Shown here: in pieces, positions 60,551 through 64,000 of the stretch
How the letters are laid out: every line of letters starts with the position of its first letter
Position numbering within the stretch: position 1 is the first letter of the stretch
Source of the DNA: Oscillospiraceae bacterium
GTDB lineage: Bacteria > Bacillota > Clostridia > Oscillospirales > Oscillospiraceae
Assembly: GCA_902774015.1 (NCBI GenBank)
Contig: CACYHB010000004.1
Coordinates: 111,795 to 175,794, forward strand
Length of the DNA: 64,000 bases
Reading direction: 5' to 3'
Made by a program: the position numbers and the translations under genes
The notes under the pieces: generated by a model
Told to the model about the DNA's origin: nothing
What the model saw: the letters and a program-made list of their open reading frames with translations, nothing else
Database searches by the model: none

Positions 60551-60701
60551 ATGCCGTGCCTCTGCAGCTCGGTCATTATATACCAAGTCGCCCGCATGCG
60601 CAAGTGATTTCTGTGCAGAAAGGCGCAGCAGATTTCCAGATTGATGTTTTGGCGCGGATATGGTATGTTATAGAATAACGATGATGGAGTGTGAGCACAC
60701 G

Positions 60702-61448
60702 ATGCGAATGAGAAAACGGCACAATCTGGAGCCGAGAATGGAAAAATGCGCCGATCTGCTGATCGGCGATCCCGCGGGAAACCGGGGCGTCTGGCGAACG
60801 GCGCTGCCCGGCTATGACAAGCTGTACGTGGAGCTCGGCTGCGGCAAGGGCCGCTTTACCGCCGGCACTGCCGAGGCGCTGCCCGACGCCCTGCTGCTCG
60901 CCATTGAGAAGGTGCCGGACGCGATGATCATCGCCATGGAGCGCGTGCGTGACCGGGGTCTTCAAAACGTCCGCTTTATGGACGTTGACGCGGCGCACCT
61001 GCCGGAGATCTTCGCCCCCGGCGAGATCGACCGCATCTACGTCAATTTCTGTGATCCCTGGCCCAAGAGCCGGGACGCCAAGCTCCGCCTGACCGCCCCG
61101 GGCTTCCTGCGTCTCTATGCGGACGCGCTGAGGGAGGGCGGCGAGATCCATTTCAAAACCGACAACACCCCGCTCTTCGACTGGTCGATCGGGATCTTTG
61201 AGGCGGAGGGCTGGGCGCTGGCCGAAGTCACTCACGACCTGCACGCAGGCGGTACCGTCGGCGTGATGACCGACTATGAGGCCAAGTTCACCGCCGAGGG
61301 CATGAAGATCAATCGCCTTGTCGCCGCAAAAACCGCCGCCACCAAAAGCAGCGCGGCGGGTGTTCTCCCCCGGCTGCGCGGCGCGTCCCTTGTGGACGCC
61401 CGGGGCTATGCGCAGAGCGCGGCGGACGCGGGAGAAGGTCATGGCTGA
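60702..61448 (+). CDS. trmB: tRNA (guanine-N7-)-methyltransferase
   Basis: Methylates G46 of tRNA with SAM. Starts MRMRKRHNLEP, with ELGCGKGRFT as the SAM motif, AIEKVPDAMI, then INFCDPWPKSRDAKLRLT, the TrmB signature. Normal length (248) apart from an Ala/Gly-rich C-terminal tail. The GGAGTG site supports ATG 60702. It overlaps the next gene by 8 bp. Confidence 0.95.
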   Translation: MRMRKRHNLEPRMEKCADLLIGDPAGNRGVWRTALPGYDKLYVELGCGKGRFTAGTAEALPDALLLAIEKVPDAMIIAMERVRDRGLQNVRFMDVDAAHLPEIFAPGEIDRIYVNFCDPWPKSRDAKLRLTAPGFLRLYADALREGGEIHFKTDNTPLFDWSIGIFEAEGWALAEVTHDLHAGGTVGVMTDYEAKFTAEGMKINRLVAAKTAATKSSAAGVLPRLRGASLVDARGYAQSAADAGEGHG

Positions 61449-62391
61449 AGTGCGCCTTGTGCCGGACACGCGGGAGACCTTCCACGCCTTTTCCCGCGCG
61501 CTCGTGCAGGATCCGGCGCTCTTCGCCCCGGACGAGCGCTTTGTCCCTCACCGCTATGACGCCGCGGAGGCGGACGCGCAGTTCGACGCGCTGCAGGCCC
61601 TGCCGGACAAGCTGAGCTATGCCGTCCTGCTGGACGGGCGGGTGATCGGGAATCTCCGCTTCAAGCACATCGACCGCGCGGCGAAGTGCTGCGAGCTGGG
61701 GATTTGCCTGACAGACGAGAGCGTGAAAAACCGCGGTCTCGGCACAGAGGCGCTGCGGAGGGCCCTGCGGCTGGGCTTTGAGGAGCTGGACATGGAGCGC
61801 ATCACGGCCAAATGCCTGCTCTCGAACCGCAGGAGCCTGCGCGCCGTCGGAAAAGCGGGCTTCCGTCCGACGGGCGGGGACGAACGCTTCCGGTATTTCG
61901 CCATGAGCCGCGGGGAATTCGAAGAAGTCCCCGCGCCGCCCTTCGAGGGCTTTCTGGACACCGCCTTCCTGTGCAGCGAGAGGATCCGCCTCGTGCTGGA
62001 TCATACGGCGGAGGCGAGGCCCGCGGCGGGCCGCTTTCCCGCCTATCACTTTCAGATCTGCTCGCCCGCGGGCGAAAAGATGGGCGATTGTTCGCTGCGC
62101 CTCGGGCACAACGAGAACACCTACTACGGCGGGAACATCGGCTACGGGGTGGACGAAGCGTATCGCGGACACCGCTACGCCGCCGAGGCCTGCCGCCTGC
62201 TCTTCACCCTTGCGAAAAAGCACGGGCTGGGCTATCTGCTCATCACCTGCGACCCGGACAACCTGCCCTCCCGCCGAACCTGTGAGCGCCTCGGAGGAGA
62301 GTTGCTGGAGATCGCGGCGCTTCCGGCGGACAACGACATACGCCTGAAAAACGGCCCGGAGCGCGTGTGCGTGTTCCGCTTTGATCTGTAG
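61441..62391 (+). CDS. Tandem GNAT-domain acetyltransferase
   Basis: A 316-residue protein with two GNAT domains in one chain. The first (about 1-160) has GICLTDESVKNRGLGTEALRRAL and the second (about 165-316) has IGYGVDEAYRGHRYAAEACRLLF; both end with an N-R-S/C-R motif pattern of RimJ/RimL-like enzymes. Substrate unknown. It overlaps trmB, so it is co-transcribed with it and probably with xth and dus. Confidence 0.88.
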   Translation: MAEVRLVPDTRETFHAFSRALVQDPALFAPDERFVPHRYDAAEADAQFDALQALPDKLSYAVLLDGRVIGNLRFKHIDRAAKCCELGICLTDESVKNRGLGTEALRRALRLGFEELDMERITAKCLLSNRRSLRAVGKAGFRPTGGDERFRYFAMSRGEFEEVPAPPFEGFLDTAFLCSERIRLVLDHTAEARPAAGRFPAYHFQICSPAGEKMGDCSLRLGHNENTYYGGNIGYGVDEAYRGHRYAAEACRLLFTLAKKHGLGYLLITCDPDNLPSRRTCERLGGELLEIAALPADNDIRLKNGPERVCVFRFDL

Positions 62392-62408
62392 AGAAAGGAT
62401 GCCGACAG

Positions 62409-63164
62409 ATGAAATTCATATCCTGGAACGTAAACGGGCTGCGGGCCGCGCGGAGCAAAGGCTTTGAAGAGGTCTTCACCGCGCTGGACGCGGACTTCTT
62501 CTGCCTGCAGGAGACAAAGCTGCAGGCCGGGCAGATCGACCTCTCCTTCCCCGGCTACGAGAGCTACTGGAGCTACGCAGAGAAAAAGGGCTACTCCGGC
62601 ACCGCGATCTTCACGAAGCACACGCCCCTCTCCGTCCGGTACAATCTGGGCGTCCCGGAACACGACACCGAAGGCCGGGCCGTGACCCTGGAATACGGGG
62701 ACTTCTTCCTGGTCTGCGTCTACACTCCCAACGCGCAGGACGGGCTGAAGCGCATCGACTACCGCATGGCCTGGGAGGACGCCTTCCGCGCCTATCTGCA
62801 GGAGCTGGACCGCGCAAAGCCCGTCATCGTCTGCGGCGACATGAACGTGGCCCATGAGGAGATCGACCTGAAAAACCCCAAGCAGAACGTGGGCAACGCG
62901 GGCTTCTCCGACGAGGAGCGCGGCAAATTCACGGAGCTGCTCGCTGCGGGCTTCACCGACAGCTTCCGCTTCCTCTACCCCGACAAAACCGACGCCTACT
63001 CCTGGTGGAGCTACCGGGCGGCGGCGCGGCAGAGGAACGTGGGCTGGCGCATCGACTACTTTGTGATCTCCGACCGGCTGCGCGGCAAGGTGCGGGACGC
63101 CTATATCCTGCCCGATATTCAGGGCAGCGACCACTGCCCGGTGGGGCTGGAGATCGCATGGTAA
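62409..63164 (+). CDS. xth: Exodeoxyribonuclease III
   Basis: AP endonuclease and 3'-5' exonuclease of the ExoIII/APE1 family. MKFISWNVNGLRA, FFCLQETKL, YSGTAIFTK, VCGDMNVAHEEIDLKNPKQN and GSDHCPVGL are the diagnostic catalytic motifs. Length (251) is normal for the bacterial enzyme. It overlaps the dus gene by 7 bp. Confidence 0.97.
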   Translation: MKFISWNVNGLRAARSKGFEEVFTALDADFFCLQETKLQAGQIDLSFPGYESYWSYAEKKGYSGTAIFTKHTPLSVRYNLGVPEHDTEGRAVTLEYGDFFLVCVYTPNAQDGLKRIDYRMAWEDAFRAYLQELDRAKPVIVCGDMNVAHEEIDLKNPKQNVGNAGFSDEERGKFTELLAAGFTDSFRFLYPDKTDAYSWWSYRAAARQRNVGWRIDYFVISDRLRGKVRDAYILPDIQGSDHCPVGLEIAW

Positions 63165-64000
63165 ACATCGGAAGCATACAACTCAGCGGCCGCGTCGTGC
63201 TGGGACCTATGGCGGGCGTGACGGATTTTGCCTTCCGCGCCGTCTGCCGCGAACAAGGCGCGGCCCTCACCACCACGGAGATGGTCTCCGCCAAGGCGCT
63301 CGTTTACAGAGACGAGAAAACCAGGGCGCTGCTCTACATCCCCGAGAGCGAGCACCCGGCCGCCGCGCAGATCTTCGGCCATGAGCCGGAGATCATGGCG
63401 GAGGCCGCGCCGATGGCGCTGGCGCTGTCCGGCGCGGACATCCTGGACATCAACATGGGCTGCCCGGTGGGCAAGATCGTCAAGGCCGGGGACGGCTCGG
63501 CGCTGATGCGCGATCCGGAGCTTGCAGGGCGGATCATTGAGGCCGTTGTGCGTGCGGTGGATAAACCCGTGACGGTGAAATTCCGCAAGGGCTGGGATTC
63601 CGGCAGCGTAAACGCGGTGGAATTCGCCAAGGTCTGCGAGTCCGCCGGCGCCGCCGCCATCGCGGTGCACGGGCGCACCCGGGTGCAGATGTACGCGGGC
63701 CGGGCAGACTGGGACGTCATCCGCGCCGTGAAGGAGGCCGTCAGGATCCCCGTCACCGCCAACGGCGACGTGTTCACCGGCGCGGACGCGGCGCACATCC
63801 TCCGCTACACGGGGGCGGATCTGTGCATGGTCGGCCGGGGCGCTTTCGGCAATCCCTGGCTCTTCGCCCAGGCCAACGCCGCCGTCGCCGGGGAGCCGGA
63901 ACCGGCCCTCCCCCCGCTTTCCCAGCGGATGGACACGGCGGTCGGCCAGATCCGGGCGCTGGCGGAAGTCAGCGGGGAGCGCATCGCCTGTCTGGAGGCG
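63158..64000 (+). CDS. dusB: tRNA-dihydrouridine synthase, 3' end outside window
   Basis: FMN enzyme that reduces uridine in tRNA. The first 281 residues are present: GPMAGVTDFAFR, NMGCPVGKIVKAGDGSALM (catalytic Cys), VKFRKGWD, HGRTRVQMYAG and NGDVFTG. The frame is open to the last base, so only the C-terminal helical domain is missing. The start ATG overlaps the xth stop in ATGGTAA. Confidence 0.93.
   Translation, partial: MVNIGSIQLSGRVVLGPMAGVTDFAFRAVCREQGAALTTTEMVSAKALVYRDEKTRALLYIPESEHPAAAQIFGHEPEIMAEAAPMALALSGADILDINMGCPVGKIVKAGDGSALMRDPELAGRIIEAVVRAVDKPVTVKFRKGWDSGSVNAVEFAKVCESAGAAAIAVHGRTRVQMYAGRADWDVIRAVKEAVRIPVTANGDVFTGADAAHILRYTGADLCMVGRGAFGNPWLFAQANAAVAGEPEPALPPLSQRMDTAVGQIRALAEVSGERIACLEA

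Noticed and set aside
60289..60586. Short minus-strand frames across the tRNA-Pro region
   Set aside because: They translate tRNA and hairpin sequence (LSLGP, GSN motifs) and overlap the tRNA gene; no coding support.

Overview
The window reads as chromosome of a strict-anaerobe Firmicute of the Clostridia, most likely a gut Oscillospiraceae-type bacterium. The basis is gene content: butyrate kinase, a YesMN/LplABC-type sugar uptake system, DUF624, intracellular glycosidases, an NKKG-type beta-glucuronidase, an Fe-S ene-reductase and radical SAM enzymes. AGGAGG ribosome binding sites are strong and most of the DNA is visibly GC-rich. No species assignment is possible from sequence alone.

Layout. 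1-5.5 kb (minus strand): a radical SAM protein, then a compact cassette of macro-domain/HTH protein, VWA protein, ADP-ribosylglycohydrolase fused to an SseB-like domain, and SIMPL protein; this looks like an ADP-ribose signalling or stress module. 5.5-47.6 kb: an interval bounded by an exact 50-bp direct repeat that contains the 3' end of initiator tRNA-Met. It holds a HAD phosphatase and a phosphopantetheinyl transferase. It also holds an 11-kb minus-strand operon (18.7 to 7.3 kb) with an Fe-S flavoprotein, thiolase-like protein, DUF35 protein, dedicated acyl carrier protein, Pta, butyrate kinase, MFS carrier and a three-gene flavin/Fe-S electron-transfer set. This operon is probably a substrate-level-phosphorylating fermentation pathway, with a Crp/Fnr-type palindrome near -42. 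Next come a shortened Crp/Fnr-type regulator, two carboxylesterases, GH5, MATE, a heterodimeric ABC exporter, a domain-swapped GH3, an LplABC-like importer with its two-component system, DUF624, and a beta-glucuronidase/ene-reductase pair. The interval ends with an IS200-type element and an AcrVA2-like gene in AT-richer DNA.

47.6-64 kb: a hairpin array made partly of tRNA fragments, intact initiator tRNA-Met, proC, two CNNM/CorC-type membrane proteins, a MITE-like element, TraX-like, SPL-type radical SAM, methyltransferase, hydrolases and acetyltransferases. Then a LigT-like protein, a second tRNA-linked hairpin array with tRNA-Pro, trmB, a double-GNAT protein, exodeoxyribonuclease III and a tRNA-dihydrouridine synthase cut by the window edge.

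How it fits together. The 20.7-45.2 kb block looks like a glycoside and conjugate utilisation locus: uptake, deglycosylation by GH5/GH3/glucuronidase, de-esterification, aglycone reduction and drug-type export. The 7.3-18.7 kb operon would use acyl groups for ATP. Short non-coding repeats cluster at tRNA 3' ends and terminator hairpins and are the most unusual DNA-level signal here.
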